The translations under genes and the position numbers were made by a program. A model generated the notes under the pieces. The model worked only from the letters and a program-made list of their open reading frames with translations, searched no databases and was not told the origin of the DNA. A stretch of DNA of 64,000 nt, taken from Filosporella fistucella. Taxonomy: Eukaryota; Ascomycota; Leotiomycetes; Helotiales. The first letter of the stretch is position 1. Each line of letters begins with the position of its first letter. The stretch lies in contig JAQJZZ010000017.1 of NCBI GenBank assembly GCA_030077755.1, positions 372,001 to 436,000 on the forward strand. The letters are read 5' to 3'. Below are positions 24,546-36,356 of the stretch, one piece after another.

Positions 24546-27500
24546 TCATGTATCACGCACAAGCCGGGCTCCAGCCCAGGTATATGGATAGTTGCGTTGA
24601 TACCAATTCACACTTCAAGAGTCAGCCCGTTGAAGGTTTCAAGGAGGTGTTCTTACAAGGTTTTGCGTCCTGCGATGCGTGGATGCGTGGCCCACGAGCC
24701 ACCAAGGACGATATTATGCTTGCTGTCAAAGAAATCGGCTGTAAGAGTTAGACACTTCAGGTAGCGATTCCAATATCCCTACCTGTATAACCTGGATATA
24801 GAGACATTGGCTCGAATCCCTCATGCTTTGTTAGAGTTGAGCTGGTCCATTCCCAGACTCCCCCCATGCCAGCCTGACCAGCTAATTTGTTGCCGTTGGA
24901 GGTCACAGCAACAGGATGCCAATGTTTGAAGCCTACATTGGCGCCTTCAAGATTGGTAAAGAGCTCCTGAGAGCTCTCTCCCATTTTCGGAACTCGTGAT
25001 GGGGGGCTTTCTTCCACACCATCATTAACTAGATGCCTGTAGTTGTTTAGCGTTTTTGGACTGCATTTCAATGGCGATACATACCCATTGACAGCTGGAA
25101 CAGTTTTCCCCAATTTTTGCTCCGCCTCCTTGAGTTTCAATGCATTCACGTAACTATATATACTCCTTGCCTCTTCAAATGTAGGAATTCTTCCACCCAT
25201 CCATTTCGCACAACCAGCCAGCTCATCAAAAGAAGCGAATACAGGCCAATGCAATGCGTATTTAAGAGGCACCAATCCGTATACAGTGCGTACAGATTTT
25301 CCTTCTAGAAATGCTTGAGATGTGGAATTTGTTACATGGCCATTTCCGTTAGGATAGCCGTTTCCGTTAAAGTTTCCGTTGGAATAACCGTTTGAAACGC
25401 CGTTCGAAAAGCCGTTAGAAATCCCGTTCTTTTGAGCTTCTTGTTTCGTGATCTCAGCCCATGAGGCAGGAATGTTAGAGCTATGGGTTTGTTGAAGATA
25501 TCGAGCGTACTACATCTTCGTCAGGTACATGTCAAGAGACATATGGTAATCACTAACCTCTTCGTTCGTGATCGGTCGACCCTGAGCTTTGAAGGATGGG
25601 ACTACAAGAGTGCGTGGTGGCTTTTCATTGTCCCTGGAAGATCCAAATTAGTGTTTAAAGTAAAATATGATCAGGATATTGAGATTACCAGCCAAAGTGA
25701 AGCTCGCCTCCGGAATTATCGTCTGGATCATCAAGTCCAATGGTAATCCTTTGCTCCGGAATGTCGAACCACTCGTTTCGCACACTAGATGCTTCGGCAA
25801 TCTTTGATTCTGCTTCGAAATTGGGAATGATTTTCGTAGGAGGAAGTATCTTGTCACTTTGAATCAACATGTAGAGTAAAGTCTCTAAGTGCATGATCTC
25901 ATGCTCAAATCCAATCCAAAGAGCTCGTCCGACTGCACGTGGAATAACCTTCGCACCGGTGAGTCTCTGCACTTTGGCCCGAACACGATCCTGATATCCA
26001 AGTATCTCTTCAAGAGGTGGCCATTCATCAGGAACCTCGGAATGAGCATGGCAAGACTCCGGGTTATCGACATCTGGGTCTATGCCTCGTTCAAATATGT
26101 CCGTGTAGTATGATGGTCCGCTAAGTGGCTCCTTGGTTGCCTTACTGAGCTGGATGTCCAAAAATGTTGGAATGTGACCAAGATAGAAGATACAGGCATT
26201 TCGAAGTTTGATAGGCTTCTCGTGCAACTCGGCTTCGGGTATCATGTCCCGTGTAACAATATCCCAAGCCTGCCAGAGCCCCTGCCAGTCATGAAGAGTG
26301 GGCACAACGGATGCAGCGTAAACTGCGGGGTCGATGCCAAAGTCCATGTTTTGCTTTGTCAATAAGTGAATGCCTGGACAACACTTCCAGTCAGTAATTT
26401 CTCGCTTCCCGGAAGCATAACATTTTCAGGGGAAAAACTAGCAAGATTATAGCTGGCAATCTTGATACTCAGCCTTTCTTCCTCATACGAGCAGATCCCG
26501 AAATCCACCGCTGGAGAGGATACCCTGGTCTGTGCGTCGCCGAATATGATTATTCGGGACCCCCACACTGTCCAGGGTGCAATGATCATGCGATATGCAC
26601 TCGAGCCAGACACACGAAGTCGTCCAGCTCTTTATGGAGCCTCACCTTTGAGGTTTGGGAAGGTGATTGGTGCTCTTCAAAAAGAAATGAGACGCGGCAC
26701 GAGCACTTACTATATGTGTCTGATGAGGCTGACCACCTCTGAACCTCACGTAGACCAGAAGTATTCCACAACTTCTGCAACTCTTCCACTGTATATTTCA
26801 AGCTTTGCTCGATTCGAATTCGTTCACCCGCTTTGATTTGAACATCTCCGAAAAGAATATCTCGGACTGGAGCGTAAGATGCTTGATGGCGACTACCCTC
26901 AACATCATAGACATATTCACCAATCACTTTCCAATCTTCGAGGTTGAAAATCTCTTCTCCCTGTATTTTATTGGCGTGGGTCAGCCCATTCAGAATGAAC
27001 CTTCCTTGTTTGTCAGCGGATCGAAAGTGAACGGATTTAAATTTTGGAGGAAGGAAACTTACTCGTGTGTGGTCCCTTCACAATCTGTTGTAGGGTATAT
27101 ATTAGTATATTGAAATAATTGACAAATCCAGGAACTGACCGTTATAGGCGTGACTAAGGTTCTGTTAATATGGAAATGAACTGTATTCCCTGGTTGTGGC
27201 ATTCTTACTACACTTTTGCAGGGTCGTTGGTTGAATCTATTCCAACTAGCATCGAATCAGATTCCTCCAGCACATCCGAGAATCCTTTCAAGAACGTCGC
27301 GGCCTCGTGGCGTTCGAAGTTTCCTTTGATTTGTCAGCCGATACCACATAACCACCACCAACAGATATTTTACCAATGCTGGATCCCAAAGACATAACGC
27401 ATTTGGTGCGTTTGCTGTTTTCTGGTATTTTCAACCAGTCAAGTCCATCATCGTAGGTGCCATGTAAACCATGGCACTTCACATATTTGAAAGGCGGAAC

Positions 27501-28088
27501 CTGTTCCAGTGTCCGCTGCAGCTCTTTCAAAGATAGATCCAAAGCATAATAATCAACCTCCTTCCCGGCATCGTCCAAAGCTTGCAACAATATACTCACC
27601 TTTCGTAAATTACTGCCTTGTGTTAGTTGCTACACATTGTCGAAGCCCGCTGACTGTGACCAACCCACTACCTAGCTCAATCACCATGGAACCAGATGGT
27701 ATGGCTTTTGCAATACTGTGAGCATAATCTTTGAGAACATTAATCTCCGCATTGGTGAGGTAATATTCATTTAAATATGTAATCTATGCCTTGTCAGCGC
27801 TGCTCGGATCAGAATTTTGTCATTTTTTAACCTCACCTTCTCAAACAATTGCAATCCCCGCTCATCGTACAACAGAAGAGTGGGGAGGGTTTTGGGCCCA
27901 GATTGAGGTTTCAATGATCTCAGAATTTCTTCCTTCAGATTGATCTCAACAGCATCGTGGCGAATGTCGATTATGTCAATATCCGAAGAATTGCTCTCTG
28001 GAGATGATGAAGTCATGCTTTTGGCCATTGGAGCAGTTTCGGTCCACACAAATTCAGCAGCACCGTTGGAGGCACTGGGAATGGTCAT
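24546..28088 (-). CDS. EGT1: Ergothioneine biosynthesis protein EGT1 (histidine trimethyltransferase + sulfoxide synthase)
   Basis: Makes hercynine from histidine with SAM, then joins cysteine to give hercynylcysteine sulfoxide, the precursor of the antioxidant ergothioneine. Thirteen exons (minus): 28088-27837, 27783-27665, 27612-27374, 27323-27209, 27153-27140, 27084-27063, 27000-26711, 26373-25689, 25633-25558, 25509-25085, 25036-24783, 24738-24657, 24612-24546; phase closes to 879 residues, matching known fungal EGT1 length. N-terminal EgtD-like methyltransferase (VIELGSGN SAM loop, about 120-127), then a DinB-type iron site HEIMHLE (HX3HXE), then an FGE-sulfatase-like C-terminal domain ending GGSWATHPRIAGRKTF...WAGARLVRD. 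A Ser-Asn-Gly-rich linker lies in exon 10. Intron 7 is 337 nt, far longer than the others, and exons 5 and 6 are only 14 and 22 nt. Confidence 0.95.
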
Positions 28089-28801
28089 ACTGACGGTAGC
28101 TGAATATATAGAAAGGAATTAAGAAACTAACGGCAGCGAAACTTGTTGCGGGGTATATGCGTACTTTAGTCGTACTTGTATGATGTTGGGCGGAGATGGA
28201 AAACACTAATTATTATAGTGGCCGTCGAGCGATGTTGGCAACAGCCGAAACAGAAGCTCAAAAAGGCAGCACGCCTCATCCACATCCACAGCCCACAGCC
28301 CTGGATTGTCAGAACTAGCTGAGGAATCAACAGGAACGGCGCCTGCAAATAGAAACAAGTGTGGATTTGGTGGCCTCATGGTACCTGAAGAGGACATCGG
28401 TTTACACAGTCGGCCCCGCAGTCAGCAATAATGGCGTCGGCGCTCTCGTTCTTCGTGGATGCTCATGGACACTCATGTTTCGTTCACACACCAGCATGAA
28501 AGAGCCCCCCACGCCAAAGCTGGCAAGCGTGACCTCATCATTAATAACTCAATTCTTACCCCGCCAAATAAGGAGTCATAGTCAGACTGAACATCGGACT
28601 GGAGTATACATGACGTCCATCGGATCTCCGGGTAAGATGCAACTTGTGTGATGCAGAGGAGAGAAGGCATTCTCAAAGGGCGTTGTCAAAATTAAGTTTG
28701 ACGGCGTAGGAATGTATGTCGACTGTATCTCCATAGCCAGATCTGATATGGAATCGAGACCAGATCCAATTTACCCATGGGTCCGTGCATTGATATCGAT
28801 C
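28089..28801. other. Intergenic: EGT1 upstream region
   Basis: Tandem minus-strand gap of 713 nt that should carry the EGT1 promoter and the 3' flank of the small gene to its right. I see no supported gene. Confidence 0.45.
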
Positions 28802-29366
28802 TTAGGTCAGGGTATGGTATGGTATGGGATGGTATGGTATAGCATAGTATAGTATTTGGATATGTCGGGGTGGGCTCTCAACTAAACTCCCAAGATTCGT
28901 AGGATTTCTTCCATCACGATAATCCAGATAGAGTCTGTAAGGTACAATCAGTCAGTCTCACTTAGGTGCCTCGCAAGTGTCCCGACGAAGGAGACTCTAA
29001 TTCTCACCTTGCAGCAAAGGCCTGGGCTAAATGGCCAGAAACAGCCCGTTGCAGTGACCGTGGCGGAAAGGGTGCGGAAGGTTCATCCAAGAAGAGCAGA
29101 GAGAGCGTTTGCTTGTGGATGACGCGGTTATCGTGTTCAAGTATCACCTCTTCAGATCCTTGCAATGGCCGGGCCTTGACTGCGGGGAGAGTTTGTGGCG
29201 TTGTGATGGGCTGAGCCGGGTTGGAACTGCTTTTTGGTGACCAATATCTACAGGTCAGCGTACCGTTTCTGCTCCAAAGTTGATCCAAATACGCCCGATG
29301 GATCCTCTATCACATGTGTTTGTGGAAGTAACCGCTAAAAAATCTGGTCCATAAAAAGGAAGCCAT
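28802..29366 (-). CDS. Small unrecognised three-exon gene
   Basis: Exons (minus): 29366-29314, 29247-29008, 28934-28802, giving 141 residues. Support: intron 2 has an excellent donor (AG|GTGAGA) with CTGAC branch and TACAG acceptor; intron 1 (66 nt) ends with GCTGAC then TAG; codon phase closes across both. The N-terminus (MASFLWTRFFSGYFHKH) is basic and aromatic, reminiscent of a mitochondrial presequence. The middle reads LLFLDEPSAPFPPRSLQRAV. The last codons run through a TATGG microsatellite before a TAA, so the true 3' end may differ or the gene may be decaying. No family recognised. Confidence 0.4.
28809..28854. repeat. GGTAT pentanucleotide microsatellite
   Basis: About nine imperfect units of GGTAT/AGTAT, overlapping the predicted last codons of the small gene at 28802-29366. 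Confidence 0.85.
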
Positions 29367-30457
29367 GTTGTTAGTTGAGTATAAGTTCATGATTTCAAAC
29401 AATGCGAGGGTAAATTTGCGAGTCTCTCAACTCGGAATTCCAGTGCTTGAAGCGATTCCGTGATTCGGGAGCCGCATAGTGACTAAGTGTGCAAATATCT
29501 ATGTTGCCATTTAGCCTAGGCGGAGTGAGAGACCTCCCCGAACCATCACCTAGAGTCACTTGGGCAATAAGAGAAACCCTTGCAAGATGTTGCATATCGA
29601 ATGCAAACAAAGAGCCTCTACATGCTTCATGTGATCAGGGAGAGAAATTTTTCAGATGCTGTGCTGACATATAAGCTCTTTCATTCATGGATATAAGATG
29701 ATTGACCAAGTTCGTACAACATCAGAGCAAGTTTGGGCCGCCTTGAGACTTTTCGAGCCCAACATTTCTAGTCATCTGCCTCTTTTGAGAAAAGTGTTGC
29801 CCCATATACTTGGTGCTTAGAAGCTTCTTACTATTTTTTTTATATTACATTTGTATTTGGGTAGCTTTGAGACTTTTCGAGCCCAATGTCTCTAGTCACC
29901 CGCCTGTTTTTGATAAGAGTACTGCTACGTATAATTGCTCCTTGAAAGCTCCCTGCTATATTTCGATGTCACATTTGTACAACTATAAATATGGGGGTCA
30001 ATGCTACACGAGAAAATTTGACAATTCGTGGTAACCTTCGAACCCCAATAGTGGGAAAATTAATGCTCTATTGCACAAGATTTCGAGTCTACCTACTAAT
30101 GGAGAGACATGTCTCTTCTTGTCACCCGGCGATTTGCCGGTGAATGAGCTTTATCACATGATGAGAATTCAAATGGAAGTTCCATTTCGAAAGGGAAGTC
30201 TGAACCCTGTGAAATTCCCTTTGTATGTCTATAGAAAAGCTGGATTTATGTAGAATAGATATAAAAGATTGAGCATAAGGATATCAATAAGCTGTTGCAA
30301 GATTGATAAACAAAGTCACGGGGTTGATCGGCATTTCTTATCGGATGGCCGATGTTTACTTTGCAACCGCCTCGCTTGTTTACATGCATATCATATTCGT
30401 TACATCAACACCATTGCCCATTAATTGTAAACACGATCAACCTCAAAATCAAAAAGG
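29367..30457. promoter_or_regulatory. Divergent intergenic region upstream of NUF2
   Basis: A 1.1-kb spacer between a minus-strand small gene and NUF2. It holds the 124-bp tandem duplication at 29740-29984. The stretch directly before 30458 likely contains the NUF2 promoter. No supported gene. Confidence 0.4.
29740..29984. repeat. Tandem duplication, unit 124 bp
   Basis: Copy 1 at about 29740-29863 is followed directly by copy 2 at about 29864-29984. Shared anchors are tgagacttttcgagccca, ctctagtca/ttctagtca, and acatttgta near the unit end. Many of the differences are transitions (C/T, A/G). Confidence 0.8.
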
Positions 30458-31945
30458 ATGTCTTACAACCCGAGAATGAGCATGGTACCTAGCTCTCAGC
30501 AGCAGAATAGGACTAAAAAGAAGGAGGATGACAGCGATGCATTCATGCGCTTGGTAAGTAGCATCTGCGCACAAGATTCTCGAGCGCAAACTAATTGTTG
30601 CAGCCCGACAAGGAGATTGTGGGATGTATCACGGATATTGGAGTTCCTTTCACAGTCGCAGACCTCCAGAAACCGAATCCAACCCAAATTCAGATGATTT
30701 TCGAGTGGTTTGCGGAAGTCCTTATGAACACGACACGAGATAGTGTTGATCCTGCGATGCGCGCGGCAGCTGAGGACGTCTGCGGAGAGTACATGGATAT
30801 AATCCCATCAGAGACACGAAACTTGATGGGGTTTTATGCTAGTCTGCGTAAATTGTTGATAGAATGCGGAATCATGGATTTTTCGTTCCAGGATCTGTAT
30901 AAGCCAACACATGAGCGGCTGGTAAAGATCTTCTCCTACATCATCAACTTTGTACGCTTCCGAGAGAGTCAGACCGCTGTGATTGATGAGCATTTCACCA
31001 AGGCGGATAACACAAAAGTCAAAATCGAGACTCTTTATATGGAGAATCAGGATATGGAGGCACGACTGGATGAAATGAAGAGAAACAGAAAAGCAATGGA
31101 GGCACATGTAGCAGAAAAAGTCAAGCGAAATGAAGATCTCAAGAGAAAGTTGTTGGAGTTGCGCCAAAGCCAGGAGAAAGTAACACGACGTTTCGACACG
31201 GTGAAAGCCAAGAAGAGCGAGATGACTGTGATCCTAGAGGACAAAACTGCTCAGACGATCCAACTCAGACAGGAGAGTAGCAAATTACGTCCTTACGTTC
31301 TCCAATCGCCTGCTGCGCTCCAAGCATCTTTGACAGAACTAAGCAATGCACTAAATACCGAAAAGGCACAAATCGATACCCTGGATCGACGCGCACGAGG
31401 CTTACAAACATCTACTGATACCTTCACTGTTGTCGCGTCGGATGTAGCATCTTGTATCAAGCTTCTAGACGAAATATCTGCGGAATTGGCAAAGGAGGAG
31501 GAAGAGAACGTGCGAATTGCGAAGCAAAGAGACGCACTTGGGGAGCGCGGTAATAATGTTCGAGAAGTAGAAAGAACAGAAGGTCTACTTCAGAGACAGC
31601 TTTCAAAGTGGATGGAGAGAACTGAAAAGCTGCGAGAGGGAAGTAAAGAAAAGGCAATGAGTGCCAAGGAGAGAATGGAAGAGCTCCGAGCTGTTCATCG
31701 AAAGTTGACTGAGGAGCGAGCGGAGAAGGGACGTGAGATGGAGAGGAGAAGGGTCCGGATAGAACAGACAGAGAAAAAGGTATGTCCTTATAAATACTTT
31801 GCATGTTGGACTACTTACTAATTTCTTTCAGATGGCGGACTTGAAAGAGAATATCGAGAATGAGATCCACAGCTCACATGACGAGTTCTTAAAGATGGAT
31901 TCACACATAAAATTGTACATCAAGGAGATGGAGCAGTCGATATAA
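30458..31945 (+). CDS. NUF2: Kinetochore protein NUF2 (NDC80 complex)
   Basis: Part of the NDC80 complex that couples kinetochores to spindle microtubules. Exons 30458-30553, 30604-31779, 31832-31945; 461 residues, typical for fungal NUF2. The N-terminal part has the calponin-homology domain with the family segment [22 protein letters not shown] directly at the first splice join and [29 protein letters not shown] near residue 150. The remainder is long heptad coiled coil ([20 protein letters not shown]...), ending in [13 protein letters not shown]. Starts at the first ATG (MSYNPRMSM). Confidence 0.96.
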
Positions 31946-32091
31946 GCTTGTTGCATCATTTATGTCCTGTTAACGACTATGGAGGCTGGTGGGAAAGGAA
32001 GGCAATGGCGTTTGGGTATACCTGTTTGAGATAGCATGATAATGACAGCAATACATCGACCACTTCACACAACGCCTCCCATTTTTGATCA

Positions 32092-32838
32092 TCACTCATT
32101 CCACTCCCCTTTCTCAAATTTAAACCATCTTGCCAACACCCTCCCAACTTCTACAGTCCTCCCACTCCATCCTCCATCCTCGCTCTCTAGCACAACTCTC
32201 TTTACACTTCCATTCAACATCGGCACTCTCTCTCCCCAAACATTCTCATTCCCCTCCTCACCAGCGACCCCAATTCTCCTCTCCTCGATGACAACAACCC
32301 GCCTCCCCTCTCTCCGCCCAAGCTCCACCAGCCCAGCCAATGTGTTACCTAGCCCTTGCGCACTCCATTCACTCGTGTCCCTATGTAAATATAGTAACCC
32401 GTATAGTACGAAGAGCGGAATTTTCCTCCCTGGTTTATCAAACTTTCCTGTCTTTCCAAGTGACTCTCTATTCTCTGCTAAAGGAGGTGGAAACGCAGAG
32501 AGGTAGGCGCGAAGATGAGACAGTGTAGGTATAAAGACAAGGTCTATGGCACGAGATGTGGCGATTTGGTGGAGTGTTGGTATCAGAAGAGGATGAAGCT
32601 TTGGAGGCTCTGGTTCTACTTCTTGTTCTTTGTCTCGTGGGAGTGCATCTGACATTTGTTCCCTGGGAGGTGGAGGTTGGCGTTGGATAGGCTGGGGAAT
32701 TGAGCGGAGGAGAGAGGTAAGGAAGGTGGCTCGTGGCTGGCAGATTATAAGAGTTGTTGGATGGACATGATGGCGGAGAATCCAACTGAGCAGTTCGGAG
32801 GGGAGAGATGGAGTGAGGGCGACTGGTTTTGATGACAT
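32092..32838 (-). CDS. Unrecognised single-exon protein
   Basis: A 248-residue ORF starting at the ATG of MSSKPVALTPSLPSELL. Codon use fits the neighbours and the sequence alternates predicted strands and helices (TTLIICQPRATFLTSLL; IDLVFIPTLSHLRAYLSAF; KIPLFVLYGLLYLH; RRVVVIEER), suggesting a small alpha/beta domain of P-loop-like layout, but no Walker A motif is visible. A Pro-rich insert sits at about 48-78. Convergent with NUF2 (146 nt between stops) and head-to-head with APL6. A RecA-like ATPase relative without a P-loop is possible; I cannot name it. Confidence 0.75.
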   Translation of the reverse strand: MSSKPVALTPSLPSELLSWILRHHVHPTTLIICQPRATFLTSLLRSIPQPIQRQPPPPREQMSDALPRDKEQEVEPEPPKLHPLLIPTLHQIATSRAIDLVFIPTLSHLRAYLSAFPPPLAENRESLGKTGKFDKPGRKIPLFVLYGLLYLHRDTSEWSAQGLGNTLAGLVELGRREGRRVVVIEERRIGVAGEEGNENVWGERVPMLNGSVKRVVLESEDGGWSGRTVEVGRVLARWFKFEKGEWNE

Positions 32839-33146
32839 TTTCTTGATTGTTTATGTACACAATTGAATATCGGAATGGCAGAGCTGGGCATGGAGGGGTA
32901 GTTGCAATGCCGTATTAACTCGAGGCCGCCCTGGTATTAGTGCTAAGGATTAATTGGTATCAAATGTGGAAATAATAGCATGGAATGGACTTCAAGCACC
33001 TCGGCGTCTTACTTTCGAGAGTTTGAAGTGGGCGAATTGTGATGTTGAGAAATAAGAAACAGCATCTTGAACACAAAAGCGTCGTCGCTTAGCCCCACTA
33101 CCAAAAGCTCGAGTGACGATGCGCCTCTGCACTTCCATGCTCATTC
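32839..33146. promoter_or_regulatory. Divergent promoter region upstream of APL6
   Basis: A 308-nt gap between two divergent starts. Promoter role inferred from orientation only; no clear site recognised. Confidence 0.45.
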
Positions 33147-35678
33147 ATGGAGTCAATATCTAGAATTTCCAGCTTGCTGGAGAGCGGTATGTTTTCTCTC
33201 GTAGCTTGAGGATGTGGTCCTGATTAAAGTATGTGCTGACCTGATCTGCAGCTCGAGAACTCACCCTCGATGCCGCTCAATCTGCTCGGAGTACACGCAA
33301 CTCCACGAAGACACTGCCAGCAGCGCAGATCAAGAGACTGCTTGACAGTCGAAATGATAGAGAGGTTTTGGAAGGACTGAGGAAGGTCATCTCTGTATGT
33401 CTGCCGTGCTGGCTTCGTGGACCTCCTCCTTGAAGATATTTCACTGACCTTCAATCAGATGATGTACCGCTCCCAACCATGCCTCACCTTCTTCTCCTCA
33501 GTCGTGAAGAACGTCGCGTCTCCGAATATCGAAATCAAGAAGCTAGTCTACATCTATCTGCTCAATCACGCTGAGCAAGAGCCAGACCTCGCCCTTCTCT
33601 CCATAAACACAATCCAGAAATCCCTCTCAGACGGGAACCCACAAGTACGAGCTCTGGCGCTCAAGACCATGTCAGGTATCAGGGTTCCAGTCATCAGCCA
33701 GATCGTATCACTGGCTATCAAGAAGGGATTGGGTGACATGAGTCCCTTTGTGCGGAAAGCTGCTGCGTTGGCCATACCGAAATGCTACAGGCTGGATCCG
33801 AATACACTTCCACAATTACTAGAATATCTCTCAGCTTTACTGGGGGACAAACAATACTATGTGGCAGGAGCGGCAGTCACTGCTTTCATGCAGATATGTC
33901 CGGATAGGATTGATCTTATTCACAAACATTACCGAGGACTGGTCAAGAAAATCGTGGATATGGATGAGTGGAGTCAGCTTGCTACATTACGATTGATGAC
34001 CATATACTCCAGAAAATGTTTCCCGAAGAAGACACGGAAGGTCAAAAAGAGCAACGGATCTAAGGGCTTCTACGAAGATGAGGAAAGCGATGGTGAGGAT
34101 TCCGGCGAAGTGGTACAAGTGTTGGACCCAGACCTAGAGTTACTTCTGAAAAGCATCAGGCCGCTGCTACAGAGTCGAAATTCCGCTGTTGTCGTTGCGG
34201 TCACAAGATGTTATGTTAGTGTTGGAACCCAAGAATACATCAGTTCGTCGATCGGACCACTCATAGCGTTACTACGAGGACCTCAGGACATTCAGCATAT
34301 CGCATTATACAACATTGTATCTGTGTGTCTCATGAGACCGGAAGAATTTGTTAAATATGCATCTTATTTTCTAGTTCATTCTACCGATCCACCACAGGTC
34401 TGGGAGTTGAAGCTGGAACTCCTGACATTGATCTTTCCATATGGCGACGCTTACCTGAAAAGCCTCATTTTGAATGAGCTTGAACACTTTTCACAGGGTT
34501 CTGATAAAGATCTTGTTCGAGAAGCCGTCAGAGCAATAGGGAGATGTGCACAGAGTGATGCGAAAACATCAGCTCGATGCTTACGGCTCTTACTAAAGCA
34601 AATTACTAGTCTGGATGGCAATTTGGCGGCTGAATCTCTGACTGTCATCAGGCATCTTATTCAGCAGGATCCAAGTGCCCACACCAGAACTGTCATCCGA
34701 CTAGCAAAGAATCTCGACACAGCAACTAATCCTAGAGCTCGCGCATCTATCATTTGGCTGGTCGGAGAATTCTCAGGCATCGATGGCGAAAACAATATCG
34801 CGGCAGATGTGTTGAGAATCCTGGCCAAAGGTTTCGCAGATGAAGCTGAGCCTGCAAAATTACAAATCGTCCTTCTTGCAGCAAAGGTTTACCTACATCA
34901 TCTTAATCGCAACGAACCAGAGCCAATACAACCTGCGTTAGTACCAACACCTTCGAATGATTACTCAACCGCGGGAGAATACGAAGGGTCCGCCGAATTT
35001 GACGGTCCTTCTCAATCCTCCTTTTCGCCACCAGAACCAAAGCCCGAGCATCCGATTGTCATGCTTTGGAATTACATCCTGCTTCTGGCACGTTATGATA
35101 CGTCATATGATTTACGGGATCGGACACGTCTTTACAGATCCCTTCTATCAGTTCCGTCATCGACGCAGTTAGCAAGCTTGATGCTTCTTGCTCCAAAACC
35201 AGTGCCACACACTCCTAGTCCTTCGGAAAGCCGCACAGGCTTCACGCTGGGGTCTGCTAGTTTGGTTGTAGGTGAAGAAGGAGGCTTACACGGCCTACGA
35301 GGTTACGAAGCACTACCAGACTGGGTAAAACCGGGTCATGAGCCTGATCCATCGTTACGAGAGGTCGATGCTACGAAAGTAGAGTATGATTCCAGTAGGC
35401 TCGTACCTGCGGGAGAGCGTCTCGACATCGTAGTCAGAGATTCGAGAGCGGGTACATCACCTTCGTCAACAAATGGCTTCGGGGGTGCAGCGGCCAAAGA
35501 AAAGACGCTTGACGATTGGTTGGCGGAAGATGAGGGCGGAGGTGACGAAAGTGAGGAAGAAGAGACCGATGATGAGGAGGCGGAGGAAGAGAGCGAAGAA
35601 GAATCGAGCGAGGAGGTATCAGATGCTGAAGACGCGAGCAGCGATGACGATAATGAGCAGGATAGACTTGTCAAATGA
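33147..35678 (+). CDS. APL6: AP-3 adaptor complex subunit beta
   Basis: Large subunit of the AP-3 coat that sorts cargo from Golgi/endosome to the vacuole. Exons 33147-33186, 33252-33394, 33459-35678; 800 residues. After a 62-residue start (MESISRISSLLESARELTLD), the trunk has the adaptin N-terminal alpha-solenoid with the hallmark SPNIEIKKLVYIYLLNHAE, followed by repeats of HEAT-like helices. A short acidic insert (YEDEESDGEDSGE, about 220-232) and a C-terminal hinge extremely rich in Glu/Asp/Ser (last ~60 residues) match AP-3 beta rather than AP-1/2 beta, which lack an acidic hinge. The appendage found in animal homologues is absent, as usual in fungi. Confidence 0.94.
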
Positions 35679-36356
35679 GCAAGCATGTGAGCGAGCGAAG
35701 CTTCTTCGCTATTGGCACAGAAAGACGGAAAGAGAGCTCGAACTAAGATGCCCTTTTGCATGTAAATAATGTACGGGTAAAAACTATGTTGGTCACAAAA
35801 CATTTAATAAAGTCATCAATTAAAGACACGAAGCCATTGGCATTGAACTAAGAGCCATGAGCTGTTCCACTGAGTCTGGCTGAAATAATTATCTGAATTG
35901 GCTACAAACAAAAAAGTTTAAAGTGAATTGCCAACAACGGCGTAACATGAGTTTCTAGAAGAGAAAGCGATTGCATGTCCAGACGGAGCCCTCGATCCTA
36001 GTGCAGGCCCTCTCCAGCCACTCCAACTGCCCGCAAAGAAAAGCGTGCAAAGTGATAATCATACAGGTGCAAAAAGACTTCATCGACCAAATTGAGTACG
36101 CCAAAGAAGAAATCGGAACGTAAGTCGCTGGATAAACCGTGCAGACCTTTCCACAAAATTCAAAAACCGAAACGCCGAAAATGCATGACCAGAACTTTAC
36201 AGTACAGAGGAGACAACATTAGGTATCCCAAACCAACCGACTGACTAGAAGGCTTTCGGGAAATGGAGAAAGGCTCGACTGCAACACTAAATGCTGTTTG
36301 CCCAAGGAAGCCATGGAGTTCAATTGGATAGAGTTGCTGGGATCAACACCAGCCAA
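35679..36356. other. Convergent intergenic region, 0.68 kb
   Basis: Between the APL6 stop and the end of the zinc-knuckle gene. Should hold both 3' UTRs. No ORF, RNA gene or repeat recognised. Confidence 0.5.

Noticed and set aside
27373..27612. Extra EGT1 intron at LRK|GTGAGT (about 27600)
   Set aside because: The GTGAGT looks like a donor, but reading through gives the family sequence LRKVSILLQALDDAG in frame, so it is exon.
35336..35803. 155-codon Ser-rich minus ORF
   Set aside because: Antisense to the acidic hinge of APL6.
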